Below are positions 1 through 8,065 of a stretch of DNA of 60,420 bases, in pieces. Position numbers and translations under genes: made by a program. The notes under the pieces are model-generated. The model was given only the letters and a program-made list of their open reading frames with translations, did no database searches and was not told where the DNA came from. Origin of the DNA: Candidatus Bathyarchaeota archaeon (lineage in GTDB: Archaea > Thermoproteota > Bathyarchaeia > TCS64); contig JABIBQ010000071.1 of NCBI GenBank assembly GCA_018652685.1, positions 1 to 60,420 on the forward strand, written 5' to 3'. Positions within the stretch are counted from its first letter, which is position 1, and each line of letters begins with the position of its first letter.

Positions 1-503
1 CACCCGCCCAGTTCAAGCCAGTCTACGACAGGGCCAGGGAAATGGGTTTAAGGCTAGCAGCACACGCCGGCGAGGCACTCGGATGGGAGAGCGTCGTAGA
101 CGCCGTCGAGTATCTCGGGGTCGAGCGTATTGGCCACGGCTTTACGGCCCACCAGAACCCGGATGCGGTGGCCATGCTCAAGGAAAAAGGTGTGACGGTT
201 GAGACCTGCCCGGTTAGCAACGTCAGGACCGGGGTCTGCAAGGACATCAAGAATCACCCCGTCAGGAAATACTACGACCAGGGGGTCAGCATCAGCGTCA
301 ACAGCGACGATCCCACCATGTTCGGCACCGACATGAACAATGAGTACATGACCCTCCACGAGGTTCACGGATTCACCGTCCCCGAGCTTTTCGATATCAG
401 CCTCAACAGCGTCAGGACATCGTTCCTGCCCGAGGAGAAAAAGAGGGAGCAACTGACCGAGTTCCAGGACAGGTACGAAAAGATCAGCGGGTTACTTGAG
501 TAG
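1..503 (+). CDS. Adenosine deaminase family protein, C-terminal part (5' truncated by window)
   Basis: The open frame enters from the left edge (first full codon at base 3) and ends at TAG 501-503, so about the last 166 residues are visible. They show the hallmarks of the adenosine/AMP deaminase fold: HAGE (metal and catalytic Glu region), ERIGHG (metal His) and NSDDP (metal and catalytic Asp; SNDDP is usual in the family). Known role of the family: Zn-dependent hydrolytic deamination of adenosine or a related purine. The exact substrate (adenosine, adenine or a modified nucleoside) cannot be fixed without the N-terminal half. Its 3' end overlaps the convergent CYTH gene by 12 bp. Confidence 0.9.
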   Translation, partial: PAQFKPVYDRAREMGLRLAAHAGEALGWESVVDAVEYLGVERIGHGFTAHQNPDAVAMLKEKGVTVETCPVSNVRTGVCKDIKNHPVRKYYDQGVSISVNSDDPTMFGTDMNNEYMTLHEVHGFTVPELFDISLNSVRTSFLPEEKKREQLTEFQDRYEKISGLLE

Positions 504-959
504 CCTCAGATCAATCGTGTTGCCGGACCCAAGCTCCTTGTTCCTATACCTAGGGTCATAGGTCACATCAACCGCGGGTCCGATCCATTCAGGTAGCTCG
601 AACCGCTCCGCCTCTTCAACGGTCTGAAACTCGCACTCAAGCGTAATCAAGCCCTCGTGTTTCTCTGAGTAAACATCGATTTCCAGAACCAGGTCATTGT
701 AATCAAGCAGGTACCGGGTCTTTCTAACAACCTTTGACCCCACAAGGGGCCACAGCAAATTGAAAAGCTCCTCAGGGATGGCGTGCTCTGATTCCTCCCT
801 TGTCAGTGTCCCCTCGGATTTGATAGTGAGTTTGTGCTCTCCTCCTATTTTCCTCAGACGGACCTCCGGATCATACCAGAGGTAGCCCTGGGTTATCTCC
901 CGGCCCGGGGATACGCCCTCGGGAACACTCTGGATTACAAACTTTCTCTCGATTTCCAT
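492..959 (-). CDS. CYTH domain protein (triphosphate tunnel metalloenzyme-like)
   Basis: About 155 residues, the normal size for a stand-alone CYTH protein. It begins with the signature MEIERKF (ExExK-type motif at the very N-terminus) and continues with alternating charged strand motifs (RLRKIGGEHKLTIKSEG; RKTRYLLDYNDLVLEIDVY) that line the triphosphate tunnel in this fold. A TTG lies one codon upstream, but the ATG that gives MEIERKF is the natural start. Family members bind inorganic or organic triphosphates with metal ions (CyaB-type adenylate cyclase, thiamine triphosphatase, tripolyphosphatase), so the substrate is open. It is convergent with and overlaps the adenosine deaminase gene. 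Confidence 0.85.
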   Translation of the reverse strand: MEIERKFVIQSVPEGVSPGREITQGYLWYDPEVRLRKIGGEHKLTIKSEGTLTREESEHAIPEELFNLLWPLVGSKVVRKTRYLLDYNDLVLEIDVYSEKHEGLITLECEFQTVEEAERFELPEWIGPAVDVTYDPRYRNKELGSGNTIDLRLLK

Positions 960-982
960 CAATATTTAACTTCCATAGATGT

Positions 983-1879
983 CTAGCTGAACCGCTTCTC
1001 CTTCAAGCCACCCTCAGGGGTCTGGTACATGAGTGTCTCGGGCCAGTCAATGGGTGTGTAAACTGACAGAATGCGCTTTCCCCTGTACAGGTTCATCGCG
1101 GCATCCTCCCCCTCGTCCCTGAGAACCTCGGCGAGGTCCTTGGTGAGCAGCCTCTGGCCCGTTATTCCGCCCCCATCCTGCAACGCGAGGAAGACCCATG
1201 CGTCCCTGAAGTGGTGGACCATGGAGTCGTCGTCGGCGTACTGGTCCCTCACCGAGCCGGGCACCTTCTCGGCCTCCTTGAGGGTAAGCGCGGTTGGCTT
1301 CAGTCTTAGCCCGGGAGGTGAAGCCACGTTGAGGCTGTTTACCGCGATGTTATACTCCTTGAGCTCCAGGGCAAGGCACTGGGTCAACCCCTCCAATCCG
1401 TACTTGCTTGGGCAATATCCAAGCTGTGCGATGTTGGTCCGCTCGGCTGAGCGGCTCGTGATATTGATAATGTTCCCGCCGCCCCGCTCCTTCATCGAGT
1501 GGAGGAAGGCCAGGGTGAGGGCGAACGGTGCCCTGAGGTTGACGTTGATGATGTTGTCAAAGCTCTCCATGGTCATGTCCTCGATGGTCAGCCATGAGTT
1601 GGTTGCCGCGTTGTTCACAAGCACGTCAAGCCCCCCATATGACTCGATGACCCTGTCATGGACCAGGTTTATCCCATCGTCATTTGAGATGTCGGCTGGC
1701 ACCGTGAGCACCTCCCCTCCGACCTCTTTCATGGTCCTCTCGGCGTCCCTCAGCTCGTTGACGCTCCTGGCAACCGAGACAACCTTGGCTCCCTCAGATG
1801 CATAGGCGATTGCAATTGCCCTGCCGAAGCCACGGCCGGACCCTGTGACCAGCACGACTTTCCCTGATAAACGGTTCAT
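983..1879 (-). CDS. Short-chain dehydrogenase/reductase (SDR)
   Basis: 298 residues. The N-terminal Rossmann motif TGSGRGFG (residues 12-19), NNAA (89-92) and a Ser142-Tyr155-Lys159 catalytic set (GYCPSKYG) identify a classical SDR. It is about 50 residues longer than most SDRs, with a C-terminal extension rich in charged and aromatic residues (around YTPIDWPETLMYQ) that I do not recognise. Expected activity is NAD(P)(H)-dependent oxidation or reduction of a hydroxy/keto substrate; the substrate is not predictable. A TATA-like box 26 bp before the ATG suggests a leaderless single-gene transcript. Confidence 0.88.
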   Translation of the reverse strand: MNRLSGKVVLVTGSGRGFGRAIAIAYASEGAKVVSVARSVNELRDAERTMKEVGGEVLTVPADISNDDGINLVHDRVIESYGGLDVLVNNAATNSWLTIEDMTMESFDNIINVNLRAPFALTLAFLHSMKERGGGNIINITSRSAERTNIAQLGYCPSKYGLEGLTQCLALELKEYNIAVNSLNVASPPGLRLKPTALTLKEAEKVPGSVRDQYADDDSMVHHFRDAWVFLALQDGGGITGQRLLTKDLAEVLRDEGEDAAMNLYRGKRILSVYTPIDWPETLMYQTPEGGLKEKRFS

Positions 1880-1898
1880 GTCGAAATAACGCGTTTTT

Positions 1899-1910
1899 GG
1901 GTATAAAAGC
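1899..1910 (-). promoter_or_regulatory. TATA-like box of the SDR gene
   Basis: On the minus strand the sequence reads GCTTTTATACCC, centred about 26 bp upstream of the ATG at 1879. That spacing places the start codon at or next to the transcription start, so a leaderless mRNA is inferred. Based on sequence position only. Confidence 0.45.
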
Positions 1911-1938
1911 CATTGATGTAACTAGTCAAGAGAATATG

Positions 1939-2016
1939 TGGCGGGTCTGGTGGGATTCGAACCCACGGCCAATGGCTTAAGAGGCCACCGCTCTGGCCTT
2001 GCTGAGCTACAGACCC
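1939..2016 (-). tRNA. tRNA-Lys (anticodon CTT)
   Basis: Read on the minus strand, the acceptor strands GGGTCTG and CAGACCC pair perfectly. The anticodon arm is GTGGC-loop-GCCAT with seven-base loop CTCTTAA, giving CTT (Lys, AAG codons). The T-arm carries the invariant GTTCGAATC. The discriminator base is G and CCA is encoded (1939-1941). No intron is seen. It lies between the SDR gene and the divergent GcvH-like gene. Unlike tRNA-Gly and tRNA-Pro in this window, it lacks the shared trailer element. Confidence 0.97.
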
Positions 2017-2074
2017 ATACGCTCTACTCCATATTGCAAGCCCTGTTAAAAATGTTTCACCGGGTTGAGACAAC

Positions 2075-2084
2075 CATAAATATC
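2075..2084 (+). promoter_or_regulatory. TATA-like box of the GcvH-like gene
   Basis: CATAAATATC, centred about 33 bp before the ATG at 2113, implies a very short leader of a few bases. Position and AT-richness are the only evidence. Confidence 0.4.
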
Positions 2085-2112
2085 AAGTGTTGATACAGGA
2101 TACCTGATAATC

Positions 2113-2541
2113 ATGGTAAAGTTAGACGGATACGATTTCCCAGACGACATGTACTTCCACAAGGACCACATGTGGGCGAGGGTCGAGGGCGACAAAGTGA
2201 AGACGGGGTACAACTCATGGGCCGCAGAGGCCGCAGGAAAGCTGGTCTCCATCAAGACCAGGCCCGCAGGGAAGAAGGTGAAGGCAGGCAAAACGCTGGG
2301 AAGCGTAGAGTCAGGAAAATGGGTGGGAAGCCTCAAGGTACCCATCACCGGGACCATTGCGGAGATCAACCCCGCGTTGAAGGGCAGCCCAAGCATCATC
2401 AATGATTCTCCGTACGATACTGGATGGGTCGCGCTTATCGAGCCCAGTGACCTTAACGCGGATCTGGCCCAGCTCATGAAGGGTGACGACTCGGCCGCTC
2501 TGGAAGCCTGGCTAGCGGAAGAGAAAGCCAAGACGGAGTAA
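2113..2541 (+). CDS. gcvH: Glycine cleavage system H-like lipoyl carrier protein
   Basis: 142 residues, slightly longer than the usual 125-130. The N-terminal GYDFPDDMYFHKDHMWARVEG and the ESGKWVGSLKVPITG segment match the H-protein lipoyl hairpin, where the canonical form is ESVKAVSD...PVSG. Lys69 is the expected lipoylation site. The C-terminal helix (AALEAWLAEEKAKTE) extends past the usual end. No P-, T- or L-protein gene is nearby, so it may serve glycine cleavage from elsewhere in the genome, or be an H-like carrier with another role, such as lipoate assembly or sulfur metabolism. The divergence around the lipoyl Lys (GKW instead of VKA) argues for caution. Confidence 0.82.
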   Translation: MVKLDGYDFPDDMYFHKDHMWARVEGDKVKTGYNSWAAEAAGKLVSIKTRPAGKKVKAGKTLGSVESGKWVGSLKVPITGTIAEINPALKGSPSIINDSPYDTGWVALIEPSDLNADLAQLMKGDDSAALEAWLAEEKAKTE

Positions 2542-2579
2542 CGGGGACACGTTTTATTCCCCCAAGTTTTTCAATACAC

Positions 2580-3495
2580 ATGAAACGCCCAGATCTCAAT
2601 GAACAGGCCTGGAACGGCGTGAGGATGACACGCCCCCTCATTTTGCAGTCAACCGTTTCCAGCTGGTTCCTGGGAGTGCCCATCGCCTACGGGTCTGGGT
2701 AGGAGGTCGGTTGGTTATCTTTCGCCTACGGGTTGATGGTGATGCTGCTGATCTACTCGTCAATTCACCTTGTGAACGAGTACGCTGACTACGAGTTCGA
2801 CGCCCTAACCAGAATAACGGAGTACAGCTGAGGCAGCTGCGTCCTGCCATCAGGGCTTGTCCCGAGGTCTTTGGCGTTGACCACTGCCCTGGTTTCAGCG
2901 TTTTTAGGGCTACTCCTCCAGTGGGTGTTGATTGTGGAGGGTCTCCATTCACCCGAGGCATTCACCGTCGCGTTGGTGGGGGGTTATAGGAGGCTGGGTG
3001 TATTCACTGCCTCCAAGACTTGCATGGAGGGGCCTTGGTGAGGCTTGGAACGCCCTCCTGGAAGCGTGTCTTCTGCCCTACTATGGGTTCGTCCAGATGA
3101 GTGGCTCAGCGGTCCCTTGGGTTCTTGTCGCGGTCCTACCGTCACGTTCTCCGCCTTCAACAACCTCCTCGCCGTAACATGGCCAGACAGGGCGGCTGAT
3201 GCCGCTGTGGGAAAAATACCCTGACAACAAGGCTCAGACCTGAGATGCTGAAGACCATTCACGGTGTCTGTATTCTGCTCAGTCTGGGGAGCCTTGTGTT
3301 TGGCGGGCTCCCACTGATTGTTGTATGGTCAAGCATCATCGCGTACCCGTTGATGGCAGTTAGGTGGCTCAACTACATGAGACGGGAGATATCGGGGGTA
3401 CTGTCTGGGGATTGCATGTTCTCATCGTTGCCCAGATACTCGCATGGCTTTTTCTCGGCGTGATGGGCAGCGTATTAATTGACCAATCGGTTTGA
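2580..3495 (+). pseudogene. UbiA-family prenyltransferase pseudogene
   Basis: Stitching frames gives a recognisable UbiA protein. It starts MKRPDLNEQAWNG, has the prenyl-diphosphate site NEYADYEFDALTR, then YSLPPRLAWRGLGEAWN, then FNNLLAVTWPDRAADAAVGK (second Asp motif) and a hydrophobic C-terminus ending ILAWLFLGVMGSVLIDQSV. The frame is broken by in-frame TAG (2700-2702) and TGA (2829-2831) and by shifts near 2985, 3140, 3212-3216 (A5 run) and 3394-3398 (G5 run). Intact relatives attach isoprenoid chains to quinone, heme or lipid head groups in the membrane. With two stops plus four shifts, real decay is more likely than sequencing error alone. Confidence 0.85.
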
Positions 3496-3501
3496 TCAAG
3501 C

Positions 3502-3870
3502 GTGTTAAAGTCCCTGCTCTTCGTGTACAACGCCGACAGCGGTTTCCTGAACGCCATCAGAGACGGCATCGAGAAAGTCACTGACCCGGAGGGATATGGG
3601 TGTAGACTCTGCGTTCTGACTTACGGCTTGGCTACCATGAAAGGACGCCGGAGGCGGTTCCTCAAGGGTCTGCCGATCGAGTCAAAGTTCCTCCATAAGG
3701 ACGAGTTCATTAAGGTCCACGGCGACGGCACTCCACTGCCAGCCACATTCATCGAGGAGGACGGGGAGTTGGCGCTAATCATAAGCAGTTCTGAGTACAA
3801 CGAGCTAACAACCCTAAAGGTGTTGGAGGCGTTGCTCAGGACCCGGCTCATGGAGCAGGGTATAATCTAG
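3502..3870 (+). CDS. Small conserved protein of unknown function
   Basis: 122 residues from a GTG start only 7 bp after the end of the UbiA pseudogene. It opens with a hydrophobic beta strand then a polar turn (SLLFVYNADSGFLNAIRDG), has a CxxC pair in GYGCRLCVLTYG, a basic stretch (KGRRRRFLKG) and ends with a helix. I recall bacterial hypothetical proteins with the same FVYNADSG...C.LC.LTYG layout, but no function is known to me. A redox or metal role for the CxxC is possible but unproven. The compact intact frame next to a ruined gene indicates it is under selection. Confidence 0.6.
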   Translation: MLKSLLFVYNADSGFLNAIRDGIEKVTDPEGYGCRLCVLTYGLATMKGRRRRFLKGLPIESKFLHKDEFIKVHGDGTPLPATFIEEDGELALIISSSEYNELTTLKVLEALLRTRLMEQGII

Positions 3871-3916
3871 CGTATTACGGCGGATATTAGTAGAAAGGGG
3901 TGTTAGAAAAGGGGAA

Positions 3917-4264
3917 TTATTTCATGATCTTGATCTTGCTGGGCTCAACGCCCGACTCAACAAGTTCGACAAGGCTCATGTACTCGCCTTTTGCCGCCGC
4001 GATCTTCTTGATGGCTCCCTCGCTAAACGAGGCCGCCGCGATCTTCACCGGCTTTGTGAGGTTACCCGCCGCAAGCACCTTACCTGGGACGGCCACGTAC
4101 TGGCCCTCCTCGGTGTGTCTATCAATCCTGCTTAGGTTGATTGAGGCACGGTTCCTCTTGGACTTGTCTAAGTCCTTGGCAAGGGCCCTCCAGATGGCCT
4201 TGCCTGAAGCCTTGTTGGCTTTCTGCAATGTCGTGATCGTGTCAATAAGTGTCTGATTTTTCAT
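3917..4264 (-). CDS. rpl18e: Large ribosomal subunit protein L18e
   Basis: 115 residues with typical L18e features: RALAKDLDKSKRNRASINLSRI near the N-terminus and a central VAVPGKVLAAGNLTKPVKIAAASFSEGA segment. It is the last gene of the S13-S4-S11-Rpo3-L18e operon, starting 2 bp after the rpo3 stop. In many archaea this gene is followed by L13-S9-RpoN-RpoK. Here the operon ends, with T-rich stretches on the minus strand after the stop and a plus-strand gene beyond. Confidence 0.95.
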   Translation of the reverse strand: MKNQTLIDTITTLQKANKASGKAIWRALAKDLDKSKRNRASINLSRIDRHTEEGQYVAVPGKVLAAGNLTKPVKIAAASFSEGAIKKIAAAKGEYMSLVELVESGVEPSKIKIMK

Positions 4265-4266
4265 TG

Positions 4267-5268
4267 TTAATTGTCTCCTGTGGTCTCTACTTCCTCATCG
4301 GTGTCCTCAGAGTCATCGCTTTCCTCAGTTTCATCGCTTGCTGGCGTTGGCGTAGGCTCTACTTCTACATCGGTATCCTCGGAATCAGGCGTGTCCTCAG
4401 AGTCGTCGCTTGCTGGTATTGGCGTGGGCTGCACTTGCTTTGAGAATTCAAACTCGCTGATCTCGTTGTGCAGGTCATCCGCATCGATCTTGTCTCTCAG
4501 CTCGCTCAGTCGCTTCTTGAGGATCTTGACCGCCTCGGTCACTATCCTCTTTGGCGTGAGTGCCCCGTTGCTCTCGACAGTGAACAGGAACTCGTCGGGT
4601 ACAAGGTTCCCCATTATGGCGTCCCTTGTGACTAGCTCCCTGCATCTCTTGCATGACTCGAATTTTTGAATGTCGATTACCTTGACCACGTCGCCCACCA
4701 TCTCCGCGGCGTCGCCGCAGTCCATGATGCACTCTTCTGCCGCGGCAGTGTCCTCAACTGGAACCAGTGATACGTTCTGGTAAACGCACATGCTGACTGG
4801 GCTCCACTTCATGTGGGTCTTGCCCTGTCCCAGCTGTGCGTACGCCTCGAACCTGATTGCCTGTTTTGGCGCTAGCTTGGCCAGAGGTATGGTTGTACTC
4901 GCCGGAGCGGTTGATGGGTCGTCGGGTACGAGGTCGCCGCTGTAAACGGTCACTATTTCCTCGTCTGCCTCGACGTCCATTGTCAGGACGGCCCTGCAAT
5001 TAGGGCATCCAAGCTCGGCGTTGCAGTCACAGTCCTCCGGTAGAATGTATTTGTCAAGGTCTGTTGTTAGTGGCGTGAACCCTAGTCTATGGGCCAGGAC
5101 CTCGTCGGCTACTAGTGATGAGTTATCGAAGTAGAAGATATCCTCGATGGTCATGATGGGGACCTCTGCTACCATGGTCCTCCTCAGCGTATTAGCGAAG
5201 GCATTGTCTATGCCCGAGACGATGAACCTAATGGTGTCGTCCGTCAGGCTGATTACGGTTGTCTTCAA
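4267..5268 (-). CDS. rpo3: DNA-directed RNA polymerase subunit D (Rpo3) with acidic tail
   Basis: 333 residues, about 60-70 longer than usual. It has the alpha-like dimerisation motif NALRRTMVAEVP-type (FANTLRRTMVAEVPIMTIED) and the ferredoxin-like insert of archaeal subunit D with two four-Cys sets (C80, C82, C88, C91 and C180, C184, C206, C209), consistent with two Fe-S clusters. Residues 279-333 form a low-complexity Asp/Glu/Ser/Thr/Pro tail containing two imperfect copies of a PTPxPASD...SEDT unit. The start codon appears to be TTG (5266-5268), preceded by a G-rich stretch. It pairs with subunit L during RNA polymerase assembly. Operon position between S11 and L18e is the archaeal norm. 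Confidence 0.95.
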   Translation of the reverse strand: MKTTVISLTDDTIRFIVSGIDNAFANTLRRTMVAEVPIMTIEDIFYFDNSSLVADEVLAHRLGFTPLTTDLDKYILPEDCDCNAELGCPNCRAVLTMDVEADEEIVTVYSGDLVPDDPSTAPASTTIPLAKLAPKQAIRFEAYAQLGQGKTHMKWSPVSMCVYQNVSLVPVEDTAAAEECIMDCGDAAEMVGDVVKVIDIQKFESCKRCRELVTRDAIMGNLVPDEFLFTVESNGALTPKRIVTEAVKILKKRLSELRDKIDADDLHNEISEFEFSKQVQPTPIPASDDSEDTPDSEDTDVEVEPTPTPASDETEESDDSEDTDEEVETTGDN

Positions 5269-5286
5269 GGTTACCCCACCCTGCGC

Positions 5287-5685
5287 CTAAGGTCTCCTTC
5301 CTCTACGTCCACCCTTCTTGCGTGTGCCGTCGTGTGGAATGGGTGTTGTCTCCTCAATCCTACCGATCCTGAAACCGCTACGCGCCAGAATCCTGATTGC
5401 AGATTGTGCGCCTGGTCCAGGTGTCTTGCTTCCAGTACCGCCCGGAGCCCTGACCTTGATGTGAATCGCGTTCACACCCTTATCCCTGGCCACATTGGCG
5501 ATGTGCTGCGCCGCCTTCATGGCAGCGAAGGGGCTCGGCTTGAGCCTGTCAGCTTTGACGAACATGCCGCCGCTTGCGATGCCGAGAGTCTCGGCACCCG
5601 TAAGGTCTGTCATGTGTATAATCGTGTTGTTGAAGCTACTGAATATGTGGACGATTGCCCATCTTACACTTGCACTTTCACTCAA
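5287..5685 (-). CDS. rps11: Small ribosomal subunit protein S11
   Basis: 132 residues with the S11 signatures [38 protein letters not shown] and the terminal basic [13 protein letters not shown]. The start is TTG at 5683-5685, nested in the end of rps4 (8-bp overlap), which suggests translational coupling. It lies in the platform of the 30S subunit at the mRNA exit region. Confidence 0.97.
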   Translation of the reverse strand: MSESASVRWAIVHIFSSFNNTIIHMTDLTGAETLGIASGGMFVKADRLKPSPFAAMKAAQHIANVARDKGVNAIHIKVRAPGGTGSKTPGPGAQSAIRILARSGFRIGRIEETTPIPHDGTRKKGGRRGRRP

Positions 5686-6247
5686 GTTTTCTTGCCTCCG
5701 TCGATGGTTTTGCCTCTACGGCTTCTTCAACCTCAAGCTCCCTCCTCAGTGGGTGGGCAGGGTTGTGGTAGGGACTGCTAACTGCATAGTCCAGTGTCTC
5801 CTCGTCCGCGATTTTTATCTGGTAGCTCGGGGAGGTCACCTTTCGGCCGTTGATTGAGATGTGGCCGTGTGTGATGAGCTGGCGTGCCTGGAATAGACTT
5901 GATGCCAGTCCTCTCCTGAATATGTAAGTCTGGATTCTTCTCTCAAGTAGGTCCTCAACGCTCAGCGTCAAGACGTCCTCTAGCCGCCCGTTCTCCATTA
6001 CGAGTCCACGGTTGGCCAGTTTGTTGATAATCAGCTGCTGCCTGAGTGCTTTCTCCTCTGCATCTAGGCTTAGAAGTTCCCTCGCCCTGCCCCTCATGTG
6101 GGACAACTCGGTGTGGGCCTTCCATAGCTCTCGCTTGTTTCTTAGACCGTAGGCTCCGATGGTTCGAAGCTCCTCCAAGAGTGTGTCGCTGTTGTATGGA
6201 CGCTTTGGAGTCTTGTAGGTTTTCTGTTTCTTCTTGGGGTCACCCAT
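5678..6247 (-). CDS. rps4: Small ribosomal subunit protein S4
   Basis: 189 residues. The N-terminal [20 protein letters not shown] and a central S4 RNA-binding domain ([42 protein letters not shown], here abbreviated by its RRGLA...HGHI core) are diagnostic of archaeal S4. It starts 9 bp after the S13 stop and overlaps S11 by 8 bp. It is a primary binder of 16S rRNA. Confidence 0.97.
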   Translation of the reverse strand: MGDPKKKQKTYKTPKRPYNSDTLLEELRTIGAYGLRNKRELWKAHTELSHMRGRARELLSLDAEEKALRQQLIINKLANRGLVMENGRLEDVLTLSVEDLLERRIQTYIFRRGLASSLFQARQLITHGHISINGRKVTSPSYQIKIADEETLDYAVSSPYHNPAHPLRRELEVEEAVEAKPSTEARKLE

Positions 6248-6256
6248 TTTTTACAT

Positions 6257-6715
6257 CTACCTATTTTGTACTTGTTTTCTGCTGACTCCGACGCTCCTGC
6301 CCGTACGTCCAGTGGTTTTCGTCCTCTGTCCACGTACTTTCAGTCCACGTGTGTGGCGTTCGCCTTTCCAGCTTCTTGTCTCCTTCATCAGGTCGATATC
6401 GTCCCGATTCCTAAGGTCTAGGTCGGCTGCTATCATGTGTAAATCGTCTCCCGTCATGGGATCTTTACGCCTGTTTAGCATCCAGGTTGGTAAACCGATA
6501 CTCGCAGGATCATCAATAGCCGTTTCCAGCTTCTTGACGTCCGCGTCACCGATATTACCGAGTCTCTCAGTAGCATCCAGGTCCAACTGCTTAACGATTG
6601 CTCGAGCGAGTCTTACGCCTACACCTTTGACGTCGGTGAGGGCATAGGGCACCAATTTGGTTCCATCGATGTTGGTGCCGTGGAGCCTGACAATGTAATT
6701 GAATTCTCTTGACAT
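6257..6715 (-). CDS. rps13: Small ribosomal subunit protein S13
   Basis: The frame is open to 6760, but the conserved protein begins MSREFNYIVRLHGTNI, so the ATG at 6715 is chosen. It is preceded by CAGGAGATC, a good Shine-Dalgarno sequence 11 bases upstream. The 152-residue product has the helix-two-turn-helix typical of S13 (VKGVGVRLARAIVKQ) and the C-terminal basic RHTRGLKVRGQRTKTTGR. First gene of the five-gene ribosomal/RNA polymerase operon. Confidence 0.96.
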   Translation of the reverse strand: MSREFNYIVRLHGTNIDGTKLVPYALTDVKGVGVRLARAIVKQLDLDATERLGNIGDADVKKLETAIDDPASIGLPTWMLNRRKDPMTGDDLHMIAADLDLRNRDDIDLMKETRSWKGERHTRGLKVRGQRTKTTGRTGRSVGVSRKQVQNR

Positions 6716-6760
6716 TATATGAGATCTCCTGTCAGTGTAACTAGGGTGTAGGAGATACAT

Positions 6761-6770
6761 CTTATTAAAA
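6761..6770 (-). promoter_or_regulatory. TATA-like box of the S13-S4-S11-Rpo3-L18e operon
   Basis: TTTTAATAAG on the minus strand lies about 50 bp upstream of the S13 ATG. It leaves room for a leader of about 25 bases containing the Shine-Dalgarno sequence. Position-based inference. Confidence 0.4.
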
Positions 6771-6813
6771 CGTTATGTTAAACCCTCGTGGGACAATCAC
6801 GGGGATTTGCCTC

Positions 6814-6819
6814 AAAAAA
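6814..6819 (-). terminator. T-tract after the DUF4097-like gene
   Basis: An uninterrupted T6 on the minus strand, preceded by CCC, lies 4 bases past the stop codon at 6824. Similar T-tracts directly after stop codons recur in the window, fitting archaeal T-tract termination. Confidence 0.35.
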
Positions 6820-6823
6820 GGGA

Positions 6824-7891
6824 CTAGTTTAGCTCGATCGCACCGATTGTTGTGTCCACGTTGATGGTTATCTGGATATCCTTTGAGCTGAACCCGTCTG
6901 TTTCCCCGATAATGTTTCGGATTCGGTCCACACTATAGTCCATATTGGGCAGGTTCGTGTCGATGACCCCGATTGTGGTTTCCAAGTCGATGCTGTAGCC
7001 GATATCGGTGCCAGTTGGGAGCGTGAGCTCAACGATGCCGTTTGTAGTATCAAAGTCGTGCTCTCCCGTCTGGGCCGAGAGCTCGATGTTGATTACACCG
7101 TTTGTGGTACTAAAGTGAGTCTCGGATGACGTGACGGTACCAAAGATACCGCCGTTTGTGGTATCTACGTTGATGATCGGGCTCTCGATGTCGTTGAGGG
7201 TTATTACCCCGTTTGTCGTTTCAACGTCTATGCCCAAGAGCAGCAGGTCGGATACGACTATCTTGCCGTTGGTTGAGTCAAGAAGCAGCTCGGAATCCAC
7301 GCCCTCGGGTACCTTTACCGTCACGACGACTGTGTAGAGGGTCCATTTTGTGTTCGAGATGGGAAAGGTCAGCGATAGTTCTTGGGTACCGCCCACGGTG
7401 ACATCATCAAGGCGGTACTCAAAGTCATCGAGGTTCCTCTCCGCCTCCGAGTCGTTGTCGCCCTTGGCCCGGATCTCAAGTTCCAGAGTTACTGAGTCTC
7501 CACTCCACGGAGCGACCGTGATTCCGCCGTTGACGTTCTCGATGGCTAACACTAAGGAATCGGCATCTAGAGGAGCATCGAGGGAGACCGTTTCGGACGC
7601 CCGATAGATTGCTGAATCAATATCATCCCACTGGCCGGTGAAATCGTCTACTAGTCCGAATCCCTGTGTCAGGAAAACGGCGAGGATAAGACCACCGATG
7701 ACCCCTCCGAATATATCTGATAGAGGAGTTTTCCCTCCCTTGGATAACACTGCTCCGAGAATAATCCCGACGCCCATTAGGATCAAAAGATAGCTGATGA
7801 TATCGAAGCTAAAGTCCACGTACTGGAAGAGGTAATAACCCCCACCAAGTCCTAGGAGGAAGCCTCCGAACCCTATTCCTGAGTCTGACAT
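6824..7891 (-). CDS. Membrane-anchored protein with DUF4097-like beta-solenoid domain
   Basis: 355 residues. The first 90 contain three hydrophobic, glycine-rich membrane segments (FLLGLGGGYYLF; IISYLLILMGVGIILGAVL; IFGGVIGGLILAVFL). The rest is a repetitive beta-rich region with seven copies of a (D/E/S)(T/S)(T/N)(N/I)G-x-(I/V) unit, for example ETTNGVI, DTTNGGI, STTNGVI, DTTNGIV and DTTIGAI, roughly every 15-25 residues. This is the pattern of DUF4097 'putative adhesin' solenoids. It is probably held in the membrane with the solenoid outside or in the cytoplasm; topology is uncertain. Function of the family is not established. Confidence 0.75.
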   Translation of the reverse strand: MSDSGIGFGGFLLGLGGGYYLFQYVDFSFDIISYLLILMGVGIILGAVLSKGGKTPLSDIFGGVIGGLILAVFLTQGFGLVDDFTGQWDDIDSAIYRASETVSLDAPLDADSLVLAIENVNGGITVAPWSGDSVTLELEIRAKGDNDSEAERNLDDFEYRLDDVTVGGTQELSLTFPISNTKWTLYTVVVTVKVPEGVDSELLLDSTNGKIVVSDLLLLGIDVETTNGVITLNDIESPIINVDTTNGGIFGTVTSSETHFSTTNGVINIELSAQTGEHDFDTTNGIVELTLPTGTDIGYSIDLETTIGVIDTNLPNMDYSVDRIRNIIGETDGFSSKDIQITINVDTTIGAIELN

Positions 7892-8065
7892 TGTAAGAAC
7901 AGGATTCAGTCTGTAGTAAATATATGTTGTTCATAATTAAACCATAATTAAGTGAGGCCACGTGCTGTCGAAGGGAACTAGGACACCGTTAGGCTCTGTC
8001 CTCAAACTGAACTATGAAGGGTCAACAGTCATTATGGTGTGACTAAAAGGAAAGGAATAGGAGCC

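Noticed and set aside
2580-3495. Stop-codon recoding (TAG or TGA read as an amino acid) in the UbiA gene
   Set aside because: The frame also changes four times, and TAG and TGA end many intact genes in the window (for example 503, 19186), so simple recoding cannot rescue it.
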